DNA of 64,000 nt. Origin: Achromobacter pestifer. Lineage in GTDB: Bacteria; Pseudomonadota; Gammaproteobacteria; Burkholderiales; Burkholderiaceae_B. A model generated the notes under the pieces. The model was not told the origin of the DNA and searched no databases. It saw nothing but the letters and a program-made list of their open reading frames with translations. A program made the translations under genes and the position numbers. The stretch's first letter is position 1. Each line of letters begins with the position of its first letter. This document shows, in pieces, positions 8,360 to 16,228 of this stretch. The DNA lies in assembly GCF_013267355.1 (NCBI RefSeq), contig NZ_CP053985.1:3348001-3412000 (forward strand), written 5' to 3'.

Positions 8360-8995
8360 TCAGCGGGACCCTGATAGCGACTCGAACACGCCCGCCGCAA
8401 CGAAGTCGACGATATAGGCGACGCGTTGCTCCAGGCTCTTGGCCGCGTCGCCGTCGGACAGCCTTATGGCCTGCCGCGCGCTCACGCCCAGCGTGAGCAG
8501 CAAGGTAATCATCGATTGGTAGGCGTAAGCGATGTCCGAATTCGACGCCTGCGGGAACACCTGGCGCAGCTTGCCGATGAAGACGCGGGCGGAGGGATCG
8601 AAGTACTCCTTGATGATGCCGCGCTGTTCGCTTTCAGGGTCATAGTATTCGCGGGCGAGCAAGCGGATGAAGCGCGCGCCGCCGCGCTTTTTTGTCAGCA
8701 GCAGCGAGGGCGCCACCCAGACCTGCACCAGGGCATGAGTCCAGGCCCGCTTGTCTTTATCGGGGGAGATCAGTTCGATTCTGGACAGCCGCTCATCGGT
8801 CACCGAGCGATAGCGTTGCTCAAAAATACTTCTGTAAAGAGATTCTTTGGTTCCGAAGTAATACTGGACTAGCGCCGAATTCACGTCAGCCGACTTCGAG
8901 ATGTCCCGTATGGACACGCCGTTGTACCCGTGGAGGGCAAATAGCGACTCTGCGGCAAGGAATATCCTGTCCCGGCGCCGCGTTTCCTTTGTCAA
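8360..8995 (-). CDS. TetR-family transcriptional regulator
   Basis: A 211-residue TetR-type repressor with an N-terminal helix-turn-helix (about residues 8-55, VSIRDISKSADVNSALVQYYFGT) and a ligand-binding C-terminal domain resembling the TetR_C group common beside acyl or ester catabolic genes. It starts with TTG preceded by AGAGGAG at good spacing. It converges with the cupin/hydrolase operon (6-base gap) and diverges from the flavin reductase gene. The inverted repeat over its own Shine-Dalgarno site suggests autorepression. It may also act at the palindrome before the cupin gene, though the two sites differ in sequence. Confidence 0.9.
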   Translation of the reverse strand: MTKETRRRDRIFLAAESLFALHGYNGVSIRDISKSADVNSALVQYYFGTKESLYRSIFEQRYRSVTDERLSRIELISPDKDKRAWTHALVQVWVAPSLLLTKKRGGARFIRLLAREYYDPESEQRGIIKEYFDPSARVFIGKLRQVFPQASNSDIAYAYQSMITLLLTLGVSARQAIRLSDGDAAKSLEQRVAYIVDFVAAGVFESLSGSR

Positions 8996-9020
8996 TTGAA
9001 GCTCCTCTTTGAGGCTTCAA
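8996..9020. promoter_or_regulatory. inverted repeat over the TetR ribosome-binding site
   Basis: TTGAAGC on the left and GCTTCAA on the right, extended inward by CTC/GAG matches with one offset base. It lies immediately upstream of the TTG start of the TetR gene, covering its Shine-Dalgarno sequence, and about 80 bases before the flavin reductase start. It could be the regulator's operator or an RNA hairpin that hides the ribosome-binding site. Confidence 0.45.
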
Positions 9021-9100
9021 ATTGTAGAGGATTTCCCCCAAGGGAACCGTACCGCGCGGACAAGGACGACGGGATCCGGATTAAACGATCAGGAGAAAAC

Positions 9101-9775
9101 ATGTACTTCCCGATGGCCGAACTCAGCGGCGATCAACGCAGCAAAATCATGCATTCGACCGTGCTTCCGCGGCCGATCGCATGGATCACGTCCATGGATC
9201 CCGAAGGAAGCGTCAATGCCGCGCCGTTTTCCTTCTTCAACGTGATCTCGGGCAACCCGCCGCTGCTTTGCGTCTGCATCGGAAACAAGAACGGCCGCCC
9301 GAAGGACACGGCGCACAACATCGCCACGACCGGGGAGTTCGTGGTGAACCTTGTTTCCGGAGCGCAGGTGCATCGCATGGTGGCCACCTCCATCGAATTC
9401 GAGCCGCAAGTGGACGAATCGGCCGAGGCCGGGCTGCGCCTGTCCGCGTCGCGGCTGGTGCAGCCGCCGCGCATCGAGGACAGCCCCGCGTCTTTCGAAT
9501 GCCGGGTGCGCGAGCTGTTCGACATCGATGGCGTGCGCAGCCTGGTGCTTGCAGACGTGCTGGCCGTGCACGTGATGGATGCGGCCGTGCTCAATGTCGA
9601 GCGCATGCATTTCGATCCTGCGCCCATGGACTTGATTGCGCGGATGCAGAACCCGGGCTGGTACGGCCGTATCGGATCGGCGTTTCAGGTGGGCACGCCC
9701 AGCGTGGAACAGTGGAATGCGATGAAGCGCGATGGGGATGCCGGCGCCTACCTGGAACGGCGGGCGGGCGAGTAG
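9101..9775 (+). CDS. flavin reductase family protein (FMN-binding)
   Basis: A 224-residue protein with the FMN-binding split-barrel typical of flavin reductases: RPIAWITSMDPEGSVNAAPF at residues 24-43 and the NPP-L segment after it. This subgroup (DIM6/NTAB) supplies reduced flavin to monooxygenases or acts as a small oxidoreductase. The ATG at 9101 has AGGAGA seven bases upstream. It diverges from the TetR gene, whose product is the obvious candidate regulator. No partner monooxygenase gene is present in the window. Confidence 0.88.
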   Translation: MYFPMAELSGDQRSKIMHSTVLPRPIAWITSMDPEGSVNAAPFSFFNVISGNPPLLCVCIGNKNGRPKDTAHNIATTGEFVVNLVSGAQVHRMVATSIEFEPQVDESAEAGLRLSASRLVQPPRIEDSPASFECRVRELFDIDGVRSLVLADVLAVHVMDAAVLNVERMHFDPAPMDLIARMQNPGWYGRIGSAFQVGTPSVEQWNAMKRDGDAGAYLERRAGE

Positions 9776-9790
9776 CGAGGCGCCGCGCCG

Positions 9791-10636
9791 TCAAGCGGGC
9801 CGCTTGACCAGCACCACCAACGCGATGCCAAGCAGGATCAGCACCGAAGCCGTCACCAGGATGGAGGTTACGGGCTCATTCAGGAACAGGGCTCCACCAA
9901 ACGCGGTCAGCACCGGTACGCTGAGCTGCACGGTGGCGGCGTGGGTCACTTTCAACCCTTTGAGCGCCGCGTACCAGAAGACATAGCCCAGGCCCGAAGT
10001 CACCGCGCCGGACGCCACGGCATACGTCGCGCCCGCCGCGTCGTAACCCACGCGCGCGGTCAGGGCATGGACGAGGAACAGCAGCAGCGCGACCGGCGTG
10101 GCGCGGATGAAGTTGCCCGCCGTCGCCGACGCCGCATCCCTGGCACTGCGGCCCAGCAAGGAATAAACGCCCCAAGCGATGCCGGCCACGATCATCAGCA
10201 AGGCGTGAAACAAGGGCGGCGCGCTGACGCTGGGCAGCATCAGGATCACCAGGCCGGCCACCGCCAGGCCTATGCCCAGCCCCTGCGTGATGCTCAGCCT
10301 CTCGCCGATGAAGAATCCATACAGAATCATGCTGATCTGGATCGACGCGAACAGCAGCAAGGCGCCCGTGCCTGCCGGAATCCGCGTGTAGGCATAGGCG
10401 AAGGCCAGGGCATAGGCCAGCAGCGCCAACGCCCCATGCCAATTGCCTTCCAGCGGCTTCGCCGGCTTGCACAGGCGCAACACCAGCCACAGCACCAATG
10501 CGCCGGAAGCGATGCGGATGGCGACAAAGGTGGCCGGATCGATGGCGGTCTGCTTGAGCGCAAGGCGGCACAGCAGCGAGTTGCCAGCGAAGGCCAGCAT
10601 GGAGAGGAGGGTGAGCGCGTACAGGCGGGGTGTCAT
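9791..10636 (-). CDS. DMT-superfamily (EamA) transporter
   Basis: A 281-residue inner-membrane protein with ten predicted helices arranged as two EamA repeats (about residues 5-135 and 145-280), the drug/metabolite transporter pattern. The end of the second repeat carries the usual LFLNEPVTSILVTASVLILLG segment. It probably exports a metabolite or amino acid; the substrate cannot be read from sequence. The ATG at 10636 begins directly at the first membrane helix and is preferred to one 28 codons upstream, though neither has a strong Shine-Dalgarno site. It converges with the flavin reductase gene at a 15-base gap. Confidence 0.87.
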   Translation of the reverse strand: MTPRLYALTLLSMLAFAGNSLLCRLALKQTAIDPATFVAIRIASGALVLWLVLRLCKPAKPLEGNWHGALALLAYALAFAYAYTRIPAGTGALLLFASIQISMILYGFFIGERLSITQGLGIGLAVAGLVILMLPSVSAPPLFHALLMIVAGIAWGVYSLLGRSARDAASATAGNFIRATPVALLLFLVHALTARVGYDAAGATYAVASGAVTSGLGYVFWYAALKGLKVTHAATVQLSVPVLTAFGGALFLNEPVTSILVTASVLILLGIALVVLVKRPA

Positions 10637-10798
10637 GGCGCGGGCGTTCCGTTCGATGTCGCGGAGCAATGGGTCACCGATCCGGGGATCGTGAGCAGGC
10701 AATGCCGAACCCTGAGTCAATGCGGTAACTCGTTCAAGTTTCCGCTTCAGCGGCCGTTAATGCCGATACAGCTTCCAAAATCTATCGGAAAAGCAGCA

Positions 10799-11248
10799 AT
10801 GTTCAATTTCATCTCGTTCGCCGTAACCATCATCGCGCTAATCGCTTGGGTAATCCACCGTCAAAAAAAGCGGCACAACGCGCTGTTGGCGAAGTTCCGC
10901 GAACACAATCAAAGGCTGGGTACCGCTTTTCCGGAGACCAGCGTCGACAGCGAATTGATTCTCGGCGACACGAACAAGAAGGTTGTCATCGCGTTCGACC
11001 CCACCACGCAAAAAATCTGCATGGTAGGCGGACCGAAGGACCCGGGAGAAGTCCTCGACTTCTCGTACATCAGGCAATGGCAGTTGAAATGGACCGAGGT
11101 TTCCGGCAACGGCAGTCATTCCTTCAAGAATGTCCATTTCGATTTTTCCACCAGCGATCTCAAAAGGCCATTGATCCGGATCGCTGTCGCCGGCAAAGGC
11201 TATGGCGATCAGTGGAACAGCCGTCTTGGAATCCTGCTGGGCGGCTGA
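10799..11248 (+). CDS. hypothetical membrane-anchored protein
   Basis: A 149-residue protein I do not recognise. One N-terminal membrane helix (about residues 2-20) is followed by a basic stretch RQKKRH, so the remaining 125 residues should face the cytoplasm. That part is a small mixed domain with segments such as VVIAFDPTTQKICMVGG and VLDFSYIRQWQLKW. An in-frame ATG at 10760 would add 13 residues; neither start has a good Shine-Dalgarno site. A strong terminator hairpin follows at 11277. The gene diverges from the EamA transporter gene with a gap of about 160 bases. Confidence 0.65.
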   Translation: MFNFISFAVTIIALIAWVIHRQKKRHNALLAKFREHNQRLGTAFPETSVDSELILGDTNKKVVIAFDPTTQKICMVGGPKDPGEVLDFSYIRQWQLKWTEVSGNGSHSFKNVHFDFSTSDLKRPLIRIAVAGKGYGDQWNSRLGILLGG

Positions 11249-11276
11249 GCGGCTTCAGCCTTTGGCTCAAGTGTTG

Positions 11277-11314
11277 AAAAGCAATGCAACCGGCTTCCGC
11301 TTTGCATTGCTTTT
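11277..11314. terminator. bidirectional rho-independent terminator
   Basis: A perfect 13-base stem (AAAAGCAATGCAA with TTGCATTGCTTTT) around a 12-base loop, with an A run on one side and a T run on the other. It lies between the convergent hypothetical gene and the SDR gene and can serve both. Confidence 0.8.
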
Positions 11315-11329
11315 CCGAATGCCTGCTAT

Positions 11330-12064
11330 TTACGCTTGCTGGCGCGTCGCCGCCAGAACGATTTCACGCACGCACACCCCGTCCGGCTGCGCATAGGCGT
11401 AGTGGATAGCGTTGGCCACGTCCTCGGCGGCCAGCACCTTGCCGCCCATCTCGGCCTTCCAGGCTTCGTAGCCCGTCTTGATGTCCGCGTCGGTGGTGTG
11501 GCCCAGCAGCTCGGTCTCCACGGCGCCTGGCGCGATCGTGGTTACGCGCACGTTGTGCGCCGACAACTCCTCGCGCAGGTTTTCCGACAAGCCGTGCACG
11601 GCGAACTTGGTGCCCACGTAGGCCACGTGATTGGGGAAGGTCTTGCGGCCGGCCACTGAGCTGATGTTGATGATGCTGCCGCGCTTGCGCTGGACCATGC
11701 CGGCCGCGACTGCGTGCACGCCGTTCAGTACGCCTTTGACATTCACGTCCAGCATCCGGTCCCATTGGTCAGGGTCTTGCCGCGTGATGTCGCCCAGCAG
11801 CATGACGCCCGCGTTGTTGATGAGCGCATCGGCCGGGCCGAAGCGCGCTTCGCCTTCCTGCACGGCGGCGGCTAGCGCGGCGCGGTCGGTCACGTCCACG
11901 GACAGCGCCAGGGTATCGGGCAGGTTCAGCGCCTGCATTTTTTCCAGCCGGCGGGCCAGCAGCAGTAGTGGGTGGCCGTGAGCCGAGAACAGTCGGGCGG
12001 TGGCCAGGCCGATGCCGGAACTGGCGCCCGTGATGACGGCGAGGGGTTTTTTCAAGGCGGACAT
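11330..12064 (-). CDS. SDR-family NAD(P)-dependent oxidoreductase
   Basis: A 244-residue classical short-chain dehydrogenase. The nucleotide-binding motif TGASSGIG (residues 12-19), NNAG (83-86), the catalytic serine in INISS (about 135-136) and Y149-x3-K153 are all present, so the enzyme should be active. The basic pair R38-R39 after the second strand (LLLLARR) suggests NADP(H) preference. The closest functional group is probably YdfG-like hydroxy-acid/serine dehydrogenases, but the substrate is not determinable. It diverges from a LysR gene 111 bases away, so regulation by that protein is likely. Confidence 0.92.
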   Translation of the reverse strand: MSALKKPLAVITGASSGIGLATARLFSAHGHPLLLLARRLEKMQALNLPDTLALSVDVTDRAALAAAVQEGEARFGPADALINNAGVMLLGDITRQDPDQWDRMLDVNVKGVLNGVHAVAAGMVQRKRGSIINISSVAGRKTFPNHVAYVGTKFAVHGLSENLREELSAHNVRVTTIAPGAVETELLGHTTDADIKTGYEAWKAEMGGKVLAAEDVANAIHYAYAQPDGVCVREIVLAATRQQA

Positions 12065-12116
12065 GGCGGACTCCTGGTATCGGTTTTATGTATGCTTGAG
12101 TGTCGGGAATCATTCT

Positions 12117-12128
12117 ATTCCTGGGAAT
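12117..12128. promoter_or_regulatory. palindrome in the SDR/LysR divergent region
   Basis: ATTCC and GGAAT flank TG, and an overlapping second symmetric element (GGGAA-T-TTCCC) follows directly. The pair sits midway between the divergent SDR and LysR starts. The position fits a LysR recognition and activation site; it is short, so confidence is limited. Confidence 0.4.
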
Positions 12129-12175
12129 TTCCCCTGAGAAATGGTTTATTCCTTTGGAAGAAATCGGAAAATCTT

Positions 12176-12991
12176 ATGGATAGCCGTCAGCTCAAGGCTT
12201 TCGTCGCCGTGTTCGAAGAGCGCAACATCACGCTTGCCGCCCGCCGCCTGCATCTGAGCCAGCCCGCGCTGTCGGGCACGATCAAAAGCCTGGAGGACAT
12301 GCTGGGCACGCAATTGTTCACGCGGCAGGCGCGGGGCGTGGCCGTGACGGAGGACGCCCGCATCCTGTATCCGCAGGCGCGGCGCATCCTGTCGCAAACG
12401 GACTCGATGGCGCAGCAGTTCCGCCACGGCTCGCCTGCGTCGCGCGTCGAGATCGGCGTGGAGGCAGATATTGCCGGGCAGGACATCGTCGCGTTCATGC
12501 ACGCGGCGCGGGAAGTCGTGCCGGCGCTTTTCGTGAGCGTGCTTGAGGGCTGCCATGGCGATGCCCGGCTGGCGACCGAAGACGAGCGCTGCGAGGACGA
12601 GTTGTTCCTGCCGCTATCCGTCGATCCTTATGTGCTGGCCATGCCCGCAGGCAGCGGCGCGGACGCCGCACTGCCGTGGATCGTGTGCCCGAACCATCCC
12701 ACGCATCAGCGGCTGCTGCCTTTCTACGGCGCGGCGGCAAACACGCCGGCCGCGCACGCGGGGTCGCTGCGCCTGGCATTGGCCTTGACCGCCGCCGGCG
12801 CAGGCCTATGCGTGGCGCCGGAGTCCCTGGCGCGGAGCCAGGCCGGCGTGGAGATCAGGCCGCTCGACGGGCTGGAGATGTCGCGTCGCGTGGGGCTTTG
12901 CTACGCGGTGCAATCGCTGGACAAGTCCGCGGTGGCAACGCTGGTGGAGCGGCTTGGGGAGCATGCGTTTCCAGGCACGCATACAGCATAG
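12176..12991 (+). CDS. LysR-family transcriptional regulator
   Basis: A LysR-type regulator with an intact N-terminal helix-turn-helix (MDSRQLKAFVAVFEERNI..., LHLSQPALSGTIKSLE). At 271 residues it is about 30 shorter than usual, the loss falling in the effector-binding domain, which nevertheless reaches the expected C-terminal end. The start is the ATG before DSRQLK. It diverges from the SDR gene and is its likely regulator. A long hairpin follows the stop codon. Confidence 0.9.
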   Translation: MDSRQLKAFVAVFEERNITLAARRLHLSQPALSGTIKSLEDMLGTQLFTRQARGVAVTEDARILYPQARRILSQTDSMAQQFRHGSPASRVEIGVEADIAGQDIVAFMHAAREVVPALFVSVLEGCHGDARLATEDERCEDELFLPLSVDPYVLAMPAGSGADAALPWIVCPNHPTHQRLLPFYGAAANTPAAHAGSLRLALALTAAGAGLCVAPESLARSQAGVEIRPLDGLEMSRRVGLCYAVQSLDKSAVATLVERLGEHAFPGTHTA

Positions 12992-13030
12992 GGAAGCCGC
13001 TCAACGCCATCGAGAGGTCCGGCAAACAAG

Positions 13031-13072
13031 GCGCAAGACTGCAACTTCACTCGTTAAGTTGTAGTCTTGCGC
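13031..13072 (+). terminator. long hairpin after the LysR gene
   Basis: A 17-base stem starting GCGCAAGACT, with one G-T wobble, closes an eight-base loop. It follows the LysR stop by 40 bases. The T-rich tail is poor (CTTTCGCC), so it may be a terminator or a structured leader or operator element for the Bug gene that begins 52 bases later. Confidence 0.45.
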
Positions 13073-13123
13073 CTTTCGCCACATAACATGGCCGCGCAGC
13101 GGCCGATCAAAGAGGAGAGAAGT

Positions 13124-14113
13124 ATGACGAGGCTATCCGGCGCCAAGCTGGGCAGGGCGGTATGGGGGATGACACTGGCTGCCGTGGCGTTTGCCGCATC
13201 GGTTTCCAATGCGCACGCGGATGACTATCCTTCGCAGCCGATCAAGCTGATCGTGCCCTTTGCCGCCGGAGGCGGCAATGACGGGATCGCACGTCTCCTG
13301 GGGCAGTTGCTGTCCGATGGCCTGAAGCAGCCCGTGGTGGTGGAGAACCGCCCCGGCGCGGGCGGCAAGCTGGGCGTGGAACAGGGCCTGAGGTCGGCGC
13401 CCGATGGCTACACCCTGACCTTGATTTCCAATAGCTACTCAGTCAACCCCAGCCTGTACAAGCTGCCGTTCGATCCGGTGGAAGACATGACGCCGATCGG
13501 CATGATCGCGCGCGCGCCCTTCTTCGTGTCGGTCAATCCCAGCGTGCCGGTCGACAGCCTGGGCGATCTGGTGGCCCTGGCCAAGAAGAAGCCGGGCGGG
13601 TTGACCTATGCCTCGTCCGGCACGGGCGGCATATCGCATCTGGCGATGGAGGCCTTCTTGAAAACGGCCGGTATCACCATGGTCCACATCCCCTACAAGG
13701 GTTCCGCGCCGGCCTTGACGGACACCGTCTCAGGCCAGGTCAACGCGATGCTGACCACGGCGGGCTCGACCCTGCCTTACCGCGAGGACAAGCGCCTGAA
13801 GGTGCTGGCCGTGACCTTGCCGCAGCGCGTGTCCTCGGCGCCGGATATCCCGACGGTGCGCGAGGCTGGTGTGCCGTATGACGTGACGGTGTGGTACGGC
13901 ATCATCGCGCCCAAGGGCGTGCCGCCGCAGGTGCAGGCTAAGCTCAACGCCGCGATCAATGCGGCCGTCGTGAAGCCCGAGATGGCTGATCGTCTCAAGG
14001 CGACCGGGGAAGCGGCCGCGCCGGGCAGTCCGCAGGCTTTTCGCGATCAGATCGTGAAGGAGATTTCTTTGTGGGGCGATGTGGTGCGCGAGGCGGGTGT
14101 GACTGTGAATTGA
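13124..14113 (+). CDS. Bug-family periplasmic substrate-binding protein
   Basis: A 329-residue Bug receptor: signal peptide of about 30 residues ending NAHA, then the YPSQPIKLIVPFAAGGGND signature. GAGGAG lies just before the ATG at 13124. It is monocistronic, with a hairpin on each side, and no TctA/TctB or enzyme gene is attached, so neither ligand nor pathway can be inferred. It lies downstream of the LysR gene in the same direction. Confidence 0.92.
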   Translation: MTRLSGAKLGRAVWGMTLAAVAFAASVSNAHADDYPSQPIKLIVPFAAGGGNDGIARLLGQLLSDGLKQPVVVENRPGAGGKLGVEQGLRSAPDGYTLTLISNSYSVNPSLYKLPFDPVEDMTPIGMIARAPFFVSVNPSVPVDSLGDLVALAKKKPGGLTYASSGTGGISHLAMEAFLKTAGITMVHIPYKGSAPALTDTVSGQVNAMLTTAGSTLPYREDKRLKVLAVTLPQRVSSAPDIPTVREAGVPYDVTVWYGIIAPKGVPPQVQAKLNAAINAAVVKPEMADRLKATGEAAAPGSPQAFRDQIVKEISLWGDVVREAGVTVN

Positions 14114-14237
14114 CTGCTTCGAGCGAGGCTTGGCACGGGGCTGGAAACATCTGAAAACCGTCTATGGCAGTCTGAATCCACAACATCGTTTTTGCGGGAG
14201 GAGGGATTCCCAGAGCAGTGATCCAATAGACCAAAAG

Positions 14238-14270
14238 AAAAGGCTTCTCACTCATTGGTGAAAGGCCTTT
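14238..14270. terminator. probable bidirectional terminator
   Basis: An imperfect 13-base stem (AAAGGCTTCTCAC with GTGAAAGGCCTTT, two mismatches) is bordered by an A-rich stretch on the left and TTTCGTTC on the right. It lies between the convergent Bug gene and the lipoprotein gene. Confidence 0.6.
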
Positions 14271-14296
14271 CGTTCAAGAACTGATTCAGGGCAGGG

Positions 14297-14923
14297 TTAT
14301 CCACGCTTGAACAGGCGCTCGTGCATCCACCCATCGTTGGTCAGGATGACAGCCGCCTTGCCCTGTATATCTCCCTGAGTTTGTTCCGAAATATTCTTGT
14401 AATTGGCACGCATGCCTTCGGATTTTGCCCAGCCATCTGCGCCATCTACCTTGTAATGGTAGTTCACCTGCGACAGCTTTACGCCCATCATGTCGCTGGG
14501 TTCAGTGAAGTTGTCCACCCCCACAACGGTGTACTTGCCGGTGCAGAAGGCATCTTGTCCAGCCAACGTGCTGGCACCGTCGGCGACGAGGAATTTCTTG
14601 CCGGTGTCAGTGACTTGGTATTCGGTGGCCGGTTCCATCTTGTTGCCGAACATGGCCTTGATTTCGGTGTCTCGCTTCGACAGCAACCCGGCATCGACCA
14701 GCGCGTCGGCGCGCTTCTTGCTCTGACCGCCCAGCATGTCTTGATTCGCCAGGGTGAACGGCAAGCCCCTTGCAGGAATCGCAGCGCATAGACCCTTCTG
14801 CGTGTCCAAATATGCCTGTATGGCCTTACTGAAATTGCTCTTGTTGGCGTCTTTGGCGCTGCCGCACGCGGCAAGGGTAAGAGTAAGGCTGCCGATGACG
14901 ACGATCTTGAGAACGGTATGCAA
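14297..14923 (-). CDS. hypothetical lipoprotein
   Basis: A 208-residue protein whose N-terminus is a lipoprotein signal with lipobox LAAC, lipidated cysteine at residue 20. Mature residues include a DALVDAGLLSKRDT segment and a conserved-looking YQVTDTGKKFL motif, reminiscent of small outer-membrane lipoproteins with a winged-helix-like segment, but I do not recognise the family. The start is a TTG with GAGGAAG seven bases upstream. Only two cysteines remain after lipidation (in GLCAAI and AFCTGKY), possibly a disulfide in the periplasm. It stands alone with a terminator after it. Confidence 0.75.
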   Translation of the reverse strand: MHTVLKIVVIGSLTLTLAACGSAKDANKSNFSKAIQAYLDTQKGLCAAIPARGLPFTLANQDMLGGQSKKRADALVDAGLLSKRDTEIKAMFGNKMEPATEYQVTDTGKKFLVADGASTLAGQDAFCTGKYTVVGVDNFTEPSDMMGVKLSQVNYHYKVDGADGWAKSEGMRANYKNISEQTQGDIQGKAAVILTNDGWMHERLFKRG

Positions 14924-15088
14924 AACTAGCTTCCTCTAAAGGGGATAAATGGTGTCAGATAACAATTTACCTTGCCTTGTGCCTGAAACCATTTTCGTGG
15001 AATAGCGCGGTAGGAATACTAAGTGTCGTTTTTTTGCCGGCATCTAGAACCTGTCGGAAAAGGCAGTCTATCCATCGCGGGCAATGCT

Positions 15089-15718
15089 TCAATAGCGAGC
15101 AGACAAGATCGTGAGCACGTCATTCAGCGAGTCCACAGATTCAGTTGAACTCGTCGCCGCCGCGTGCCTGTCCAAGTGGTACCCATGCATGCCAAATTTC
15201 CGAGGCCCGACCATATCGGCTTCAATGGTGTCGCCGATCATAAGTATCTCTTCGGGCCGGCACGCAATACCATCGCAGAGGTATCGGTAGATCTCAGGCT
15301 GTGGCTTCACGGCGCCGGCTTCGTATGACCAGGCGCAAAAGTCCGGTTGGATGGGCAGCAAGTCCAGTACCGGAGGTCCGTATGGCGCTGCGAGGTTGGA
15401 GCAAAGCGCTATTTTGATTCCTTGATCTTTCAAGGCGGCCAGAGTCGGGGCTGCATCAGCAAACAGCGTGATTGATTGGATTTCTTCATGCAGTTCGGCT
15501 TCCAGGCAGCGCAAGTTCTCTTCGCTGACCATGCCGCCGAACAAGCTGGCTGTCTGTCTCAGGTCTATCGCCTTGCTCATCGCCCGGATGCCGTCGTCGC
15601 TCTGGCGGGGGCGGCCCGCTTCATGCAGCAGGCGGACCAACTTTCGGAACGGGCGGGTGGGCCGTTCTATGCGGACCAATGTTCCAAATACGTCGAATGC
15701 TACGGCCTTGATTGCCAT
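15089..15718 (-). CDS. HAD-family hydrolase
   Basis: A 209-residue haloacid-dehalogenase-superfamily protein. Motif I is DVFGT (D9), with Phe in place of the second Asp, as in L-2-haloacid dehalogenases and some phosphatases. Motif II is the CSN of ALCSNLAAP, the lysine is in GAVKPQPEIY, and motif IV is GDTIEAD. A cap of about 70 residues lies between motifs I and II. The reaction is hydrolysis of a phosphate ester or a C-halogen bond; the DVFGT form does not settle which. The gene stands alone. Confidence 0.87.
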   Translation of the reverse strand: MAIKAVAFDVFGTLVRIERPTRPFRKLVRLLHEAGRPRQSDDGIRAMSKAIDLRQTASLFGGMVSEENLRCLEAELHEEIQSITLFADAAPTLAALKDQGIKIALCSNLAAPYGPPVLDLLPIQPDFCAWSYEAGAVKPQPEIYRYLCDGIACRPEEILMIGDTIEADMVGPRKFGMHGYHLDRHAAATSSTESVDSLNDVLTILSARY

Positions 15719-15800
15719 CGGACCTCCGGCTTGTCAGAGTAGATTTGCGCTGTGCGGTCGGTAAGTCGGAACCAACCTGATTGCGGCGAAATTCTGGTGG

Positions 15801-15968
15801 CTGAAATTTAGCCTAAGCCCCGCTATCATCCGCCTGCCTGAGCTGTATGCGTTGTACGGATTGGAGAGCGCCCGTTGCGCGCGAAGCGTTGAAATGAACG
15901 CGTGCGCAGGCCGTTTGCAGCAATACACCATGAAAAAAGCCGTTGACGGCAAACGTCAACGGCTTTTC
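15801..15968 (+). ncRNA. possible small RNA with promoter and terminator
   Basis: No protein gene occupies 15719-15974. On the plus strand CTGAAA (15801-15806), a 17-base spacer and TATCAT (15824-15829) resemble a sigma-70 promoter. A 12-base-pair hairpin with a 3-base bulge follows at 15876-15908 (TGCGCGCG and CGTTGAAATG on the left side), and a perfect 14-base-pair terminator stem ends in TTTT at 15966. A transcript of about 130 nt is therefore plausible. The terminator also serves the opposite tRNA gene, so the evidence is suggestive only. Confidence 0.3.
15933..15966 (-). terminator. terminator of the tRNA-Leu transcript
   Basis: A perfect 14-base stem (AAAAGCCGTTGACG with its complement) and a five-base loop, followed on the minus strand by six Ts. 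It lies nine bases after the encoded CCA end of the tRNA. The other side also ends in four Ts, so it can act in both directions. Confidence 0.85.
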
Positions 15969-15974
15969 GAATTC

Positions 15975-16059
15975 TGGTGCCCGGGGCCGGAATCGAACCG
16001 GCACGCCTTGCGGCGGGGGATTTTGAGTCCCCTGCGTCTACCAATTTCACCACCCGGGC
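15975..16059 (-). tRNA. tRNA-Leu (anticodon CAA)
   Basis: An 85-nt cloverleaf including an encoded CCA end. The acceptor stem GCCCGGG pairs with CCCGGGC, the anticodon stem GGGGA/TCCCC closes the loop CTCAAAA with anticodon CAA (reads UUG), a long class II variable arm is present, and the T-loop is GGTTCGATTCC. A promoter lies upstream and a terminator downstream on the same strand. Confidence 0.97.
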
Positions 16060-16112
16060 AAGGAGGTCGCGGACACGTCCAGATGACGGTCGCGGGAGAA
16101 GCGAAGACGGCG

Positions 16113-16141
16113 ATTATATGCGGTCTTGGAAAAATTGTCAG
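16113..16141 (-). promoter_or_regulatory. promoter of tRNA-Leu
   Basis: Read on the minus strand: CTGACA (-35), exactly 17 bases, TATAAT (perfect -10), followed by a GC-rich discriminator CGCCG. It lies about 54 bases before the tRNA 5' end. A GC-rich discriminator is the usual mark of stringently controlled stable-RNA promoters. Confidence 0.8.
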
Positions 16142-16228
16142 GCGGCCCTGGAGCCACCCATCTGACAGGCGCCAGTCCCTCCGCGCACAGGCGCGGGCCG
16201 GGACCGGTCCCCCGAGGAAACCGCCGCC

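Noticed and set aside
9941..10798. The upstream part of the open frame that ends in the small membrane protein at 11248
   Set aside because: It is antisense to the EamA transporter and has no protein-like composition. Only the part from about 10799 is believable.
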